Under the pieces are notes generated by a model. That model was not told where the DNA came from. It searched no databases and saw only the letters and a list, made by a program, of their open reading frames with translations. Positions 9,001 to 16,001 of a stretch of DNA of 64,000 bases are shown here, in pieces (position 1 is the first letter of the stretch; each line of letters starts with the position of its first letter). Position numbers and translations under genes: made by a program. Origin of the DNA: Lutispora saccharofermentans (lineage in GTDB: Bacteria > Bacillota > Clostridia > Lutisporales > Lutisporaceae). The stretch covers positions 496,001-560,000 of the forward strand of contig NZ_JAJEKE010000001.1 of assembly GCF_024363565.1 (NCBI RefSeq), in the 5' to 3' direction.

Positions 9001-9254
9001 CTTGCATCATTGACAGCATCGGTTTCAGTTCTTACTGTCATCCCATCGGTAACTCGAGTTGCACAGGCCAACATATTGCCTCTGGCGCCTTCCACCTCTA
9101 CCCTGCAAAGCAGGCAGGAGCCGAAGGGCTTCAGTCTGTCATCATGGCACAAAGTCGGTATGAGCATATTATTTTCTCTTGCCACATCCAATATAGTCTG
9201 GCCAGGATTGGCAGTAACTTCTTTTCCGTTTATGGTTAAATTCAATTTTCCCAT
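6021..9254 (-). CDS. stnC: Stn-type transhydrogenase large subunit: [2Fe-2S]/GltD-like/ferredoxin/molybdopterin-like fusion
   Basis: The 1077-residue multidomain redox protein has, in order: a plant-type [2Fe-2S] domain (C36, C47, C50, C64); NuoG-like cluster ligands H96, C100, C104, C108; a GltD-type N-terminal iron-sulfur domain; an FAD-binding GAGPAG at 200-205 and a second nucleotide site GGGNTA; two [4Fe-4S] clusters (CIMCGRC, CESCGQC); a CNNCGTGC cluster; and a molybdopterin-oxidoreductase-like domain. The last ends at FAENEGTYTNSEGRVQ plus a short tail, without the dinucleotide-binding domain, so it is probably NuoG-like and not catalytic. With the upstream NuoE/NuoF-like genes this matches the Stn-type complex described in Sporomusa, which couples NADH, NADPH and ferredoxin. 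No H-cluster is present, so it is not a hydrogenase. The symbol is by analogy. Confidence 0.75.
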   Translation of the reverse strand: MGKLNLTINGKEVTANPGQTILDVARENNMLIPTLCHDDRLKPFGSCLLCRVEVEGARGNMLACATRVTDGMTVRTETDAVNDARRMCLELLLSQHYGDCTAPCSMTCPAGIDVQGYIAHIANGQYQEAVKLIKERNPLPVVCGRVCTRPCEDECRRNLVDERVGIDYLKRFASDYDLNSDDHYVPNKKAATGKKAAVIGAGPAGLSCAFYLAREGHKVTIFERWPRGGGMLRYGIPEYRMPKAALDKEIDTIKELGVEIQYEKTFGMDVTYESLKKDGYEAIFLGIGSQVGQPIGCEGEACPMGVYAGVDFLGRVGLGHNIDLSGKHVIVIGGGNTAIDASRTALRLGAKKVTIAYRRTKKEMPAHEMEIEEAEYEGVEFEFLIAPKQIISDAGKPIYIEFIRMELGEPDASGRRRPIEIPGSEFKMPADYVIGAIGQTQDLSFINDGFNLEAKNNKIVVNLDLMTTNIEGVFAGGDGVTGPQTAIKAIAAGRIAAYSMDKYLRGEKIEKLPQMYNHVKGQKLKDIDKKEFEQYEKIDKNRMPMLSKEERKYNFKEVELGFTEEQAKAEAQRCLSCGCKDVHECKLREFATTYGAKQDRLAGAITKHPIDESHPFISRDKNKCIMCGRCVRICLEVQGAGALGFISRGYNTTIEPSFGKPFGEDSRCESCGQCVSTCPVGALTEKVQLPKQGPFAEQIVDTICNNCGTGCTLKLHVSGDRFIRATSEAGLGVNSGNLCEKGRFQNSFINFPERIVKPMIRKEGKLAESSWEEAHKLISEKMKSHRAMGFVSQKATNEEAAEMNKLVSGNIYSFDLSDAAYGLQDSFGKDYKKASYEDINKADTILCLGFDIKEENPVAALMVKAAAEKGAELIMVSEAVSKLDRYAGMVVRVDDNKVKDFAEALAKAVKGEAADGPVAALAAKLKKAVSPLIMIGGAAGYAEAKAAAGLAKALDKNEESILLMQNKPNSLGLVNEGVKAFKAAEMSLRDNAVLIYGEDPIGTGNPGAEKALKEAAFVAVFDMLLTETAKLADAVLPITSFAENEGTYTNSEGRVQKLNKAMEPKTGKSNIDVIKSL

Positions 9255-9280
9255 AGTTCTCTACCTCATCCCTTTACAAA

Positions 9281-11074
9281 TTATTCTACGACAATAGCAG
9301 CAAACTTGCAGGTATCCTTGCACAACCCGCATTTTTTGCATATGCTGCTATCGATCTTATGTGCTTTTTTCACTTCTCCGGATATGGCCTTTACCGGACA
9401 TGCCCTGCTGCAAAGTGTGCAGCCTCTGCACTTATCTTCGATTATTTTATATTCTATCAAGCTCTTGCACTGCTTGGCAGGACATTTCTTATCCCTGATA
9501 TGAGCTTCATACTCATTTCTAAAATATTTTATTGTGGTCAAAACAGGATTAGGAGCAGTCTGACCCAAGCCGCAGAGAGAATTTTTCTTGATATTTATAG
9601 CCAACTCTTCTAAAAGCCCAATATCGCCTTCTCTTCCTTCTCCCTTTGTTATCCTTGTTAAAATTTCATTCATTCTTTTTATTCCAATCCTGCAGAAGGT
9701 ACATTTGCCGCAAGACTCATGAACGGTAAAGTCCAGGAAGAATTTTGCAATATCAACCATACAATTATCTTCATCCATAACAATCATACCGCCGGAACCC
9801 ATTATAGCCCCTGTTTTAGTAACGGAATCATAATCTATAATAGTATCTATCAGTTCTGCAGGTATGCAGCCGCCGGAAGGCCCTCCCATCTGCACGGCCT
9901 TAAAAGCTTTGCCGTTTGGGCAGCCGCCTCCTATATTGTATATGATTTCCCTCATTGTAGTACCCATAGGAACTTCCACCAGCCCGGTGTGATTTATTTT
10001 TCCCCCTAATGCGAAGACCTTGGTTCCCTTTGATTTCTCAGTCCCCATAGAAGCAAACCACTCAGGGCCGTTGTTTATTATAGAGCATATATTCGCATAA
10101 GTTTCAACGTTATTGAGGAGAGTAGGCTTTCCGAATAAGCCTTTTACTGCCGGGAAGGGCGGCCTGATCCTTGGCATACCTCTTTGCCCTTCTATAGAAG
10201 CTATTAAAGCAGTCTCTTCCCCGCACACGAAAGCACCCGCTCCGAGACGTATTGCAATATCAAAGCCAAAGCCTGTCCCTAAAATATTTTTACCCAGCAA
10301 TCCATATTCCCTGGCCTGATTGATTGCTATTGTGAGACGCTTAACAGCCAGTGGATATTCGGCTCTTACATATATATAACCTTGGCTTCCTCCTATTGCA
10401 TAGCCGGCTATGGCCATAGCTTCCAATACCGAATGAGGGTCACCTTCCAGAATACTTCTATCCATAAAGGCCCCCGGATCACCTTCGTCAGCATTGCAGC
10501 ATACATATTTCATATCGCCTTGTGCTTTAGCGGTAAACTCCCACTTATTGCCGGTTGGGAATCCGCCGCCGCCTCTTCCTCTAAGGCCCGATTTTTTTAT
10601 TGATTCAATAACTTCTTCGGGCTTCAGCTCTGTCAAACATTTTATCAAAGCTTTATATCCATCAAAAGCTATATATTCATCTATGTTTTCAGGATTTATA
10701 ATTCCGCAATTTCTTAGCGCAACCCTTTGCTGATTTTTATAAAAATTTACTTCGTTTATGGATTTTATCCTGCTTTCTGCAACAGTCTCAGCATAGAGAA
10801 GCCTCTTTACAACTCTGCCTTTGATGAGATGCTCTTTTACGATTTCTTCTACATCTTCCGGTTTGATCATGCTGTAGAAAGAAGCTTCAGGATATATGAT
10901 GACTATCGGTCCAAGAGCACATAAGCCAAAGCATCCGGTTCTCTCAACAATTACCTCCTGATCAAGACCATGGATTTTGATTTGCTCTTCAAAGTTTTTT
11001 GCTATCTGTTCCGAATTAGAAGATGAACAGCCGGTTCCCCTGCAAATCATGACATGGGAACGATACATTTTCAT
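9281..11074 (-). CDS. stnB: NuoF/HydB-like NADH-binding flavoprotein subunit
   Basis: 597 residues with the HydB layout. A thioredoxin-like [2Fe-2S] domain comes first (CRGTGCSSS, GCFGLCALGP). It is followed by the FMN/NADH-binding domain (GLRGRGGGGFPTG), an SLBB-like region, the [4Fe-4S] motif ESCGKCTFCRIG, and a C-terminal 2x[4Fe-4S] ferredoxin (CRGCTLCSRAC, CKKCGLCKDTC). In this family the FMN is the proposed site of electron bifurcation between NADH and ferredoxin. The gene is 26 bp upstream of the stnC-like gene and starts 8 bp from AGGAGGT. It could also serve a formate dehydrogenase or hydrogenase, but neither is encoded nearby. Confidence 0.88.
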   Translation of the reverse strand: MKMYRSHVMICRGTGCSSSNSEQIAKNFEEQIKIHGLDQEVIVERTGCFGLCALGPIVIIYPEASFYSMIKPEDVEEIVKEHLIKGRVVKRLLYAETVAESRIKSINEVNFYKNQQRVALRNCGIINPENIDEYIAFDGYKALIKCLTELKPEEVIESIKKSGLRGRGGGGFPTGNKWEFTAKAQGDMKYVCCNADEGDPGAFMDRSILEGDPHSVLEAMAIAGYAIGGSQGYIYVRAEYPLAVKRLTIAINQAREYGLLGKNILGTGFGFDIAIRLGAGAFVCGEETALIASIEGQRGMPRIRPPFPAVKGLFGKPTLLNNVETYANICSIINNGPEWFASMGTEKSKGTKVFALGGKINHTGLVEVPMGTTMREIIYNIGGGCPNGKAFKAVQMGGPSGGCIPAELIDTIIDYDSVTKTGAIMGSGGMIVMDEDNCMVDIAKFFLDFTVHESCGKCTFCRIGIKRMNEILTRITKGEGREGDIGLLEELAINIKKNSLCGLGQTAPNPVLTTIKYFRNEYEAHIRDKKCPAKQCKSLIEYKIIEDKCRGCTLCSRACPVKAISGEVKKAHKIDSSICKKCGLCKDTCKFAAIVVE

Positions 11075-11110
11075 TCCATATTACCTCCTCATTGTTTGCT
11101 GACCTTAATT

Positions 11111-11599
11111 CTATCGGTACTTCTCTAAAATCGCCGGGATATCTTTGGGTATTAATTTGCCATAGACATCATTTCCTATCATCATCACAGGGGCAAGGCC
11201 GCAGCAGCCTAAACAGGCCACTGTTTCAAGAGTAAATCTATTGTCCTTGGTGGTTTCGCCGATCTCAATATTTAACTCTTCTTTTAAGGCTTCTGCTATC
11301 TTTTCCGATCCCTTTACATGGCAGGCAGTCCCAAAGCATAGCTTTATTATATTCTCGCCTGTAGGCGATAACCTGAATTGAGAATAAAATGTAATCACAC
11401 CCATTACCTGTGTCGGGTGTAAGCCTGTCCTATCGCAAAGGGCCTCAAGGATATCCTGCGGTAAATAGCCATAAGCTTCTTGTATGTCTTGCAAAATAGG
11501 AATTAGTTCTGACTCTTTTCCTTCATACTTATCCAATATTTTGTCAAAATTATTAAAATATTGTCCAGGTTTGCCGCAGCAACATTTTTTGTTTCCCAT
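11111..11599 (-). CDS. stnA: NuoE/HydC-like [2Fe-2S] subunit
   Basis: About 162 residues from MGNKK. The thioredoxin-like [2Fe-2S] ligands are CFGTAC and CLGCCG, as in NuoE. The extra N-terminal CCCG is unusual. A longer frame opens at 11653, but a perfect promoter puts transcription start near 11666 and the sequence before 11599 carries GGGGGG at about 10 bp, so 11599 is preferred. First gene of the three-gene leftward operon. It passes electrons between the NADH-binding flavoprotein and the rest of the complex. Confidence 0.88.
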   Translation of the reverse strand: MGNKKCCCGKPGQYFNNFDKILDKYEGKESELIPILQDIQEAYGYLPQDILEALCDRTGLHPTQVMGVITFYSQFRLSPTGENIIKLCFGTACHVKGSEKIAEALKEELNIEIGETTKDNRFTLETVACLGCCGLAPVMMIGNDVYGKLIPKDIPAILEKYR

Positions 11600-11672
11600 A
11601 AAAAATGCACCCCCCAATTCTATAATACAGGTTATGTTTATTTTATATTTCAAAAATTTTAAATATTCATTT

Positions 11673-11701
11673 ATTATAGAATATTAAGCAGCTTATGTCA
11701 A
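11673..11701 (-). promoter_or_regulatory. Consensus sigma-A promoter of the Stn-like operon
   Basis: On the minus strand TTGACA (11701-11696), 17 bp, TATAAT (11678-11673): a perfect match to consensus. It gives a leader of about 67 nt before the preferred start of the NuoE-like gene. Confidence 0.85.
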
Positions 11702-11726
11702 TTTGCCGCTTAATAATGAAAGAGCA

Positions 11727-11770
11727 AATATTTAAGGCATCAAAACTTAAGTTTTGATGCCTTAAATATT
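11727..11770. terminator. Perfect 22-bp inverted repeat, likely terminator
   Basis: 11727-11748 and 11749-11770 are exact inverted copies, with arms rich in A and T. It lies downstream of the leftward lipoprotein gene and upstream of the Stn-like promoter, so it insulates the two units. Confidence 0.6.
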
Positions 11771-11799
11771 ACATATATTCATATAAAATTCATATTACT

Positions 11800-12456
11800 T
11801 CATTGCTCATCGACCAATTTATAGCTTTTCAAAAGTGAAGATACGGTAAATCCGTCATTTGTCTTATACTCGGATTTCACCAGGCCAACTCCCTTTTTTA
11901 TATAATAATTTCTGTAAGCTGTTTTGTCCTTATATACCTCTTTTATGACTATACAGTCCTGAAAAGTGCCTGCTGGTACAGTTACAGAAGCATTAATATC
12001 TATGATCTCATAAGAATTTTCCGAGCTTACCCACTTATTTCCTACCTCAATGGGCAGCTTTATTATCGTTTCATCAAAATTTTCTTCCATATCAAGCACA
12101 TTTTTCTCATCATAGACTTCGCCTTCTATATAGGTATGAACTAAAGCGTCATCTTTTACGGCATAAATATTTGCAGACCGGGTTCCGCCGTTATCTATCA
12201 TCACTTGAAATTTATTGTCCTTTGAATAAGTTACCTTTTGAGTATAGGATGCATATTCATTCCCTTCTCCATCATATATCCATTCATTGCCCACCTTTAG
12301 CGGGTAATACAGACTTATATCATCCTTCGTCACCGGCACTTGCGCCTCCGGGGTCTCTGGGGTCCCCGGGGTCTTCACTGCAGGCGTGCAGGAGGATAGA
12401 ACTGACGCTATAATAAATACTGCTGCAAGACTCAACGCAGCTTTATTTTTTTGCAT
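11800..12456 (-). CDS. Hypothetical lipoprotein
   Basis: 218 residues: a signal peptide with lipobox VLSSC (Cys near residue 23), a Pro/Thr-rich linker (TPAVKTPGTPETPEAQ), then a folded beta-rich domain containing LYYPLKVGNEWIYDG and ending SLLKSYKLVDEQ. The phrase YPL.VGN.W is recurrent in secreted proteins of Firmicutes, but I know no assigned function. Monocistronic by position: a stem-loop follows and a repeat element precedes it. Predicted to be tethered to the outer face of the membrane. Confidence 0.75.
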   Translation of the reverse strand: MQKNKAALSLAAVFIIASVLSSCTPAVKTPGTPETPEAQVPVTKDDISLYYPLKVGNEWIYDGEGNEYASYTQKVTYSKDNKFQVMIDNGGTRSANIYAVKDDALVHTYIEGEVYDEKNVLDMEENFDETIIKLPIEVGNKWVSSENSYEIIDINASVTVPAGTFQDCIVIKEVYKDKTAYRNYYIKKGVGLVKSEYKTNDGFTVSSLLKSYKLVDEQ

Positions 12457-12505
12457 AAATAATCACTCCAACCTTTATGTTTTTATTTGCTATTCTCTTG
12501 CTTAT

Positions 12506-12653
12506 TATATATAACGCAATAAATGCATTTGTAGTTTTAAAACGGCGTATGCCGTCATTCTGAGCGTATGCGAAGAATCTTAGCCAGATTCTTCACTCCA
12601 CTTTGTTTCGTTCAGAATGACAGTTTTGTAAAATATTTAATGCGTTATATATA
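12506..12653. mobile_element. MITE-like element with 19-bp terminal inverted repeats
   Basis: Terminal repeats 12506-12524 and 12635-12653 match at 18 of 19 positions (TATATATAACGC...). Inside lies a second palindrome, GTCATTCTGAGCG..GAAGAATCT / AGATTCTTC..TCAGAATGAC. The terminal repeat recurs at 33401-33419 and the inner arm at 14350-14371. It has no coding capacity. It fills most of the 335-bp gap between the lipoprotein gene and the small membrane protein. Confidence 0.6.
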
Positions 12654-12791
12654 TTATTTTCAAATTATATTTATATATTTGACGTTTTTGGTCATAATTA
12701 GTTGCAGATATACGAAAATATATTATATATGATGACTTGCGATAAACTTTTTTGATATAATATTAATAAGCACAGACAAGGAGGTATGAAT

Positions 12792-12971
12792 GTGAATAAG
12801 ACTATTAACAATTATATCATATGGATAATAGTTCTATTCTTGGAATGGTTCATATTGAGAGTCGCAAACAGTGCTAACCTATGGATTTTCATTGCTATTC
12901 CAATCATTGCCGCATTTATTTACACGGAATACAACAATCAACCCCCAAAAAATAGAAGAAACTTAAGATGA
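12792..12971 (+). CDS. Small membrane protein
   Basis: About 59 residues with two hydrophobic helices (YIIWIIVLFLEWFIL and LWIFIAIPIIAAFIY) and a basic tail ending KNRRNLR. The start is set by the ribosome site: AAGGAGGT (12778-12785) abuts the ATG at 12786 but lies 6 bp from the in-frame GTG at 12792, so 12792 is preferred. The stop region overlaps the open frame of the downstream methyltransferase by ATGA, suggesting cotranscription. Function unknown. Confidence 0.65.
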   Translation: MNKTINNYIIWIIVLFLEWFILRVANSANLWIFIAIPIIAAFIYTEYNNQPPKNRRNLR

Positions 12972-12991
12972 AGTTAGCAAGGAGAGATCAA

Positions 12992-14137
12992 ATGTCACAT
13001 ATCCAACTGTGTGCACCCTGCGGTTTTGCTCTGGAAGCTATATTATCCAGAGAAATTAAAGAGTTAGGCTTTGAAGTAAACAAAGTTGAGGACGGCAGGG
13101 TTTATTTTTTGTCTGATGAATCAGGCATAGCAAAAGCAAATATTTGGCTGCGAACCGGCGAGAGAGTGCTGGTGAAGATGGGAGAATTTAATGCCACCTC
13201 CTTTGAAGAGCTCTTTGAGCAAACCAAGAGCTTGCCATGGCATGAATGGATACCAAAGGAAGGCTCTTTCCCCGCTGCAAAGGCCTCCTCAGTGAGATCC
13301 AAGCTGTTCAGCACTTCAGATATTCAAGCTATAGTAAAAAAGGCTGTGGTGGAAAGCCTGAAGAAAAAATATGATGTGAATTGGTTCAGCGAAAGCGGTG
13401 CTTCTTATCCCATACATATCTTTGTATTTAAGGACCGGGTTACTCTATACCTGGATAGCACCGGACCTGCCCTGCACAAAAGGGGTTATAGAGAAATAGG
13501 CAGTGCAGCTCCGATAAGGGAAACATTAGCAGCAGCATTGGTATCGCTGACTCCATGGAAGGAGGGCCGCTTATTGGCCGATCCTTTTTGCGGCTCCGGA
13601 ACCATAGCGATCGAGGCAGCTCTTAAGGGCCTGAATATTGCACCAGGCTTAAAAAGAAGCTTTGTCTCTGAAAAATGGTCGAGAATCCCCCAGAAATTGT
13701 GGAGCAGAGCGCGCCTTGAAGCCGAGGCTCATATAAGGGCAAGCGAGGATATCTATATTCAAGGCTATGATATAGATGAAAAGGTCATAAAGATAGCAAG
13801 AGATAACGCAAAAAAAGCCGGCGTGGAGAAATATATACATTTCCAGCAAAGAGATGTCAGAGAGTTTTCAAGCAAGGACAAGTATGGCTTTATCGTTACC
13901 AACCCTCCCTATGGAGAGAGGCTGGATGATATTAAAACAGTAGAAAGATTATATGCCGATATGGGCAAGGTCTTTTCCTCTTTAGACAGCTGGTCTTTTT
14001 ATATCTTGACAGCTTATGAGGGTTTTGAACGGTATTTTGGAAGAAAAGCGGACAAAAAAAGGAAGCTTTACAATGGGATGATGAAAACTGATTTTTATCA
14101 ATTTTTTGGTCCAAAGCCTCCGAAAATTGGAAACTGA
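12992..14137 (+). CDS. rlmL: THUMP-domain class I rRNA methyltransferase (RlmL/YpsC family)
   Basis: About 381 residues. An N-terminal ferredoxin-like/THUMP RNA-binding part (CAPCGFALEAILSREIKELGF onward) is followed by an SAM-dependent methyltransferase with motif I DPFCGSGTIAIEAA and the catalytic motif NPPYGERL. Family members N2-methylate guanine in 23S rRNA. The ATG at 12992 follows AAGGAGAG by 7 bp and is preferred over the ATG at 12968 that overlaps the previous gene. The frame ends at the border of a dispersed repeat. Confidence 0.88.
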   Translation: MSHIQLCAPCGFALEAILSREIKELGFEVNKVEDGRVYFLSDESGIAKANIWLRTGERVLVKMGEFNATSFEELFEQTKSLPWHEWIPKEGSFPAAKASSVRSKLFSTSDIQAIVKKAVVESLKKKYDVNWFSESGASYPIHIFVFKDRVTLYLDSTGPALHKRGYREIGSAAPIRETLAAALVSLTPWKEGRLLADPFCGSGTIAIEAALKGLNIAPGLKRSFVSEKWSRIPQKLWSRARLEAEAHIRASEDIYIQGYDIDEKVIKIARDNAKKAGVEKYIHFQQRDVREFSSKDKYGFIVTNPPYGERLDDIKTVERLYADMGKVFSSLDSWSFYILTAYEGFERYFGRKADKKRKLYNGMMKTDFYQFFGPKPPKIGN

Positions 14138-14423
14138 AACCACTGAAAGACACCAAATTTTTCACGAAAAAGCACGGAAAACTATACATAAGCACCAAAT
14201 ATTCTATACAGTTGTCATTGCTATGAAAGTCCAGCGACCTTGTCATCCTGAGGGCTATGCCCGAAGGATCTAATTTGAGATTCTTCAGTCACAGGCTCCT
14301 TCAGAATGACCGAGACTGCTTTCGTTTATCGTTGTGCGGATACCGCGTAGTAATTCTGAACGAAACAAAGTGGGGGAGATTCTTTGTGAAGTTTCAGTGA
14401 CTTTCCGTGGTTTCCGTTACCCA
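14126..14423. repeat. Mosaic of dispersed intergenic repeats between convergent genes
   Basis: The left edge (GAAACCACTGAAAGACACC...TTTTTCACGAAAAA.CACGG) and right edge (TTTCAGTGACTTTCCGTGG...) are imperfect inverted copies. Between them are TGTCATCCTGAGGGC..GAAGGATC (14241-14270), TTCAGAATGAC (14300-14310) and an ATTCTGAACGAAACAAAGTG arm (14353-14372) shared with the element near 12.6 kb. The outer motif recurs at 43691-43735. No gene fits here. Confidence 0.65.
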
Positions 14424-14627
14424 GAGATCATCCATCAATCTCTGGATATGTTCTTTTCTCTTAATGGTTTCATCTATATCCAGGCAAATTTTGTCCTCAT
14501 GGATGACCAGGACATCCCCTTCTTTTGCTTCAGCAGGTATCCTGGCTCTCTCTATATTGACCACTTCTTTGTTTTCATCCTCGCAAACAGCATAGTCTCC
14601 TTCAAATCTATCGATAATATATCTCAC
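14394..14627 (-). CDS. DUF3006 domain protein
   Basis: About 77 residues beginning MRYIIDRFEGDYAVCED, the typical N-terminus of DUF3006. AGAGGTGG lies 5-6 bp before the GTG at 14627, which is better than the upstream GTG at 14636. DUF3006 genes commonly accompany metallo-beta-lactamase-fold hydrolases, and here one lies 24 bp upstream on the same strand. The last residues (VTETTESH) are encoded by the edge of the dispersed repeat at 14394-14423, so the native C-terminus may have been replaced. Molecular function unknown. Confidence 0.8.
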   Translation of the reverse strand: MRYIIDRFEGDYAVCEDENKEVVNIERARIPAEAKEGDVLVIHEDKICLDIDETIKRKEHIQRLMDDLWVTETTESH

Positions 14628-14651
14628 GCTATCCACCTCTCATCTTTTGCC

Positions 14652-15521
14652 TTAGCGTATGGATTTGGCATTTTCACTAAAAGTTATTGATTCTCCGTCG
14701 GAGCTTGCTATTATAGTTCCGCTTTCGTCCGTCCTATAAACAATTATATTCTTTTTCTTTAATCTATCCAATATCTCTTTATGGGGATGTCCATATTGAT
14801 TATCTTTGCCCGCGCTTATAATCGCATATCGGGGGTTTACCATATCCAAAAATTCCTTGGTTGTTGAAGTGGTACTGCCGTGGTGTCCAACCTTCAGAAC
14901 CTCTGCAGATAAATCAAAGCCTTTTCCCATCACCTCTTTTTCAGATATGCTCTCGGCATCACCCGTAAACAGGAATGAGTTTTTCCCATTGGTAAGCTTG
15001 ATCACTATGGAATAATTATTTGTTGATTCATAACTCTCGCCATTGGGTGCAAGTATTGTAAAAACAGCTCTTCCCAAATCAATATTTGTGCCGGGAATAG
15101 GGGTGTTGATCTTTAGCCCCTTTTTTGATATTGCTTTTAATACATCTTCAAAGGTCTTAGTGGTGCTCATGGCCTTGGGCATATAAACTGCACCGATGTC
15201 AAAGCTTTCAATCACTGCATCAAGCCCGCCTATATGATCCTCATGAGGATGAGTGCCTATTACATAATCCAATCTTTCTATATTCTGTGATTTTATATAA
15301 TCTACTACTGCTTCAGCATCAGCGTTATTTCCTCCATCGATAAGCATAGTCGCTTCATCGCTCTGAACCAATATGCTGTCGGCCTGCCCGACATCTATAA
15401 AATGGACCTTCATCCCATCAGCGGCAGCAACATTGCCATCCTCTACGGGACCTCCGCTCATGATAGCTACTGCAGCATATATTATCAAAGCTGCCAGAAA
15501 AAATGGTAATTTCTTTTTCAT
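14652..15521 (-). CDS. Exported metallo-beta-lactamase-fold hydrolase (ComEC C-domain-like)
   Basis: 289 residues with an N-terminal signal/anchor (KKKLPFFLAALIIYAAVAIM). The metallo-hydrolase core follows: VHFIDVGQADSILV, then the zinc motif HPHEDHIGG near residue 90, FLFTGDAE, and KVGHHGSTTS. These match the stand-alone relatives of the ComEC/Rec2 C-terminal domain. Predicted to act outside the membrane as a metal-dependent phosphodiesterase or nuclease; the substrate is unknown. It probably forms an operon with the DUF3006 gene. Confidence 0.88.
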   Translation of the reverse strand: MKKKLPFFLAALIIYAAVAIMSGGPVEDGNVAAADGMKVHFIDVGQADSILVQSDEATMLIDGGNNADAEAVVDYIKSQNIERLDYVIGTHPHEDHIGGLDAVIESFDIGAVYMPKAMSTTKTFEDVLKAISKKGLKINTPIPGTNIDLGRAVFTILAPNGESYESTNNYSIVIKLTNGKNSFLFTGDAESISEKEVMGKGFDLSAEVLKVGHHGSTTSTTKEFLDMVNPRYAIISAGKDNQYGHPHKEILDRLKKKNIIVYRTDESGTIIASSDGESITFSENAKSIR

Positions 15522-15741
15522 GATTAACCCCCTAAAAGTTACATATATTCTAAGATATACATTATTTCACTTTAAATATACTCAAACAATAATATAAAAT
15601 TCATATATTTCTCAATTATAGCATAGAAAGCTTATAGCATCGACATTCCAGACTATTTTGAATTTTTTTGAGTAGATGCTTGTGAGCGGCTTTATGATGA
15701 TTATATCAGGGAGAAAATGAACGGTATAGATAAAAAAGCAA

Positions 15742-15770
15742 TTGAAAGAAATAAGGAAAGCTGTTAAAAT
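15742..15770 (+). promoter_or_regulatory. Promoter of tRNA-Thr
   Basis: TTGAAA (15742-15747), 17 bp, TAAAAT (15765-15770), with the mature tRNA starting 13 bp later. From 15522 to 15741 I see only AT-rich sequence and a short open stretch (15676-15764) without start codon or recognisable family. Confidence 0.7.
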
Positions 15771-15783
15771 AGATAAGGATGAT

Positions 15784-15859
15784 GCTACTGTGGCTCAGTC
15801 GGTAGAGCAGCTGATTCGTAATCAGCAGGCCGGGGGTTCGAGTCCCCCCAGTAGCTCCA
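15784..15859 (+). tRNA. tRNA-Thr (anticodon CGU)
   Basis: A full cloverleaf is visible: a 7-bp acceptor GCTACTG/CAGTAGC, a D arm with GGCTCAGTCGGTAGAGC, an anticodon stem GCTGA/TCAGC with loop TTCGTAA (anticodon CGT), a T arm GGGGG TTCGAGT CCCCC, discriminator T and encoded CCA. It reads ACG codons. Confidence 0.95.
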
Positions 15860-15868
15860 TATGAATAC

Positions 15869-15897
15869 AAATCACTCATATGAGTGATTTTTTTATT
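15869..15897 (+). terminator. Terminator of tRNA-Thr
   Basis: AAATCACTCAT/ATGAGTGATTT hairpin followed by a T-tract, starting 10 bp after the tRNA CCA. Confidence 0.8.
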
Positions 15898-16001
15898 TTA
15901 TCCCTTGTCACTATAGACTAAACGGACTGAGTTCACAAAATGAAGAAAGCAGACTGAACTCAGCCTGCTCATAATAATATAAATATCATTATTTTTTTAA
16001 A

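Noticed and set aside
6021-9254. Catalytic formate dehydrogenase subunit
   Set aside because: The molybdopterin part lacks the dinucleotide-binding domain and an evident catalytic Cys/Sec, and GltD-like domains dominate.
11600-11653. 18-residue N-terminal extension of the NuoE-like protein
   Set aside because: The perfect promoter places transcription start about 13 bp upstream of that ATG, leaving no room for a ribosome site.
15676-15764. Open + frame (ERLYDDYIREK...) just before tRNA-Thr
   Set aside because: No start codon with ribosome site, bounded by stops, overlaps the tRNA promoter, and no family recognised.
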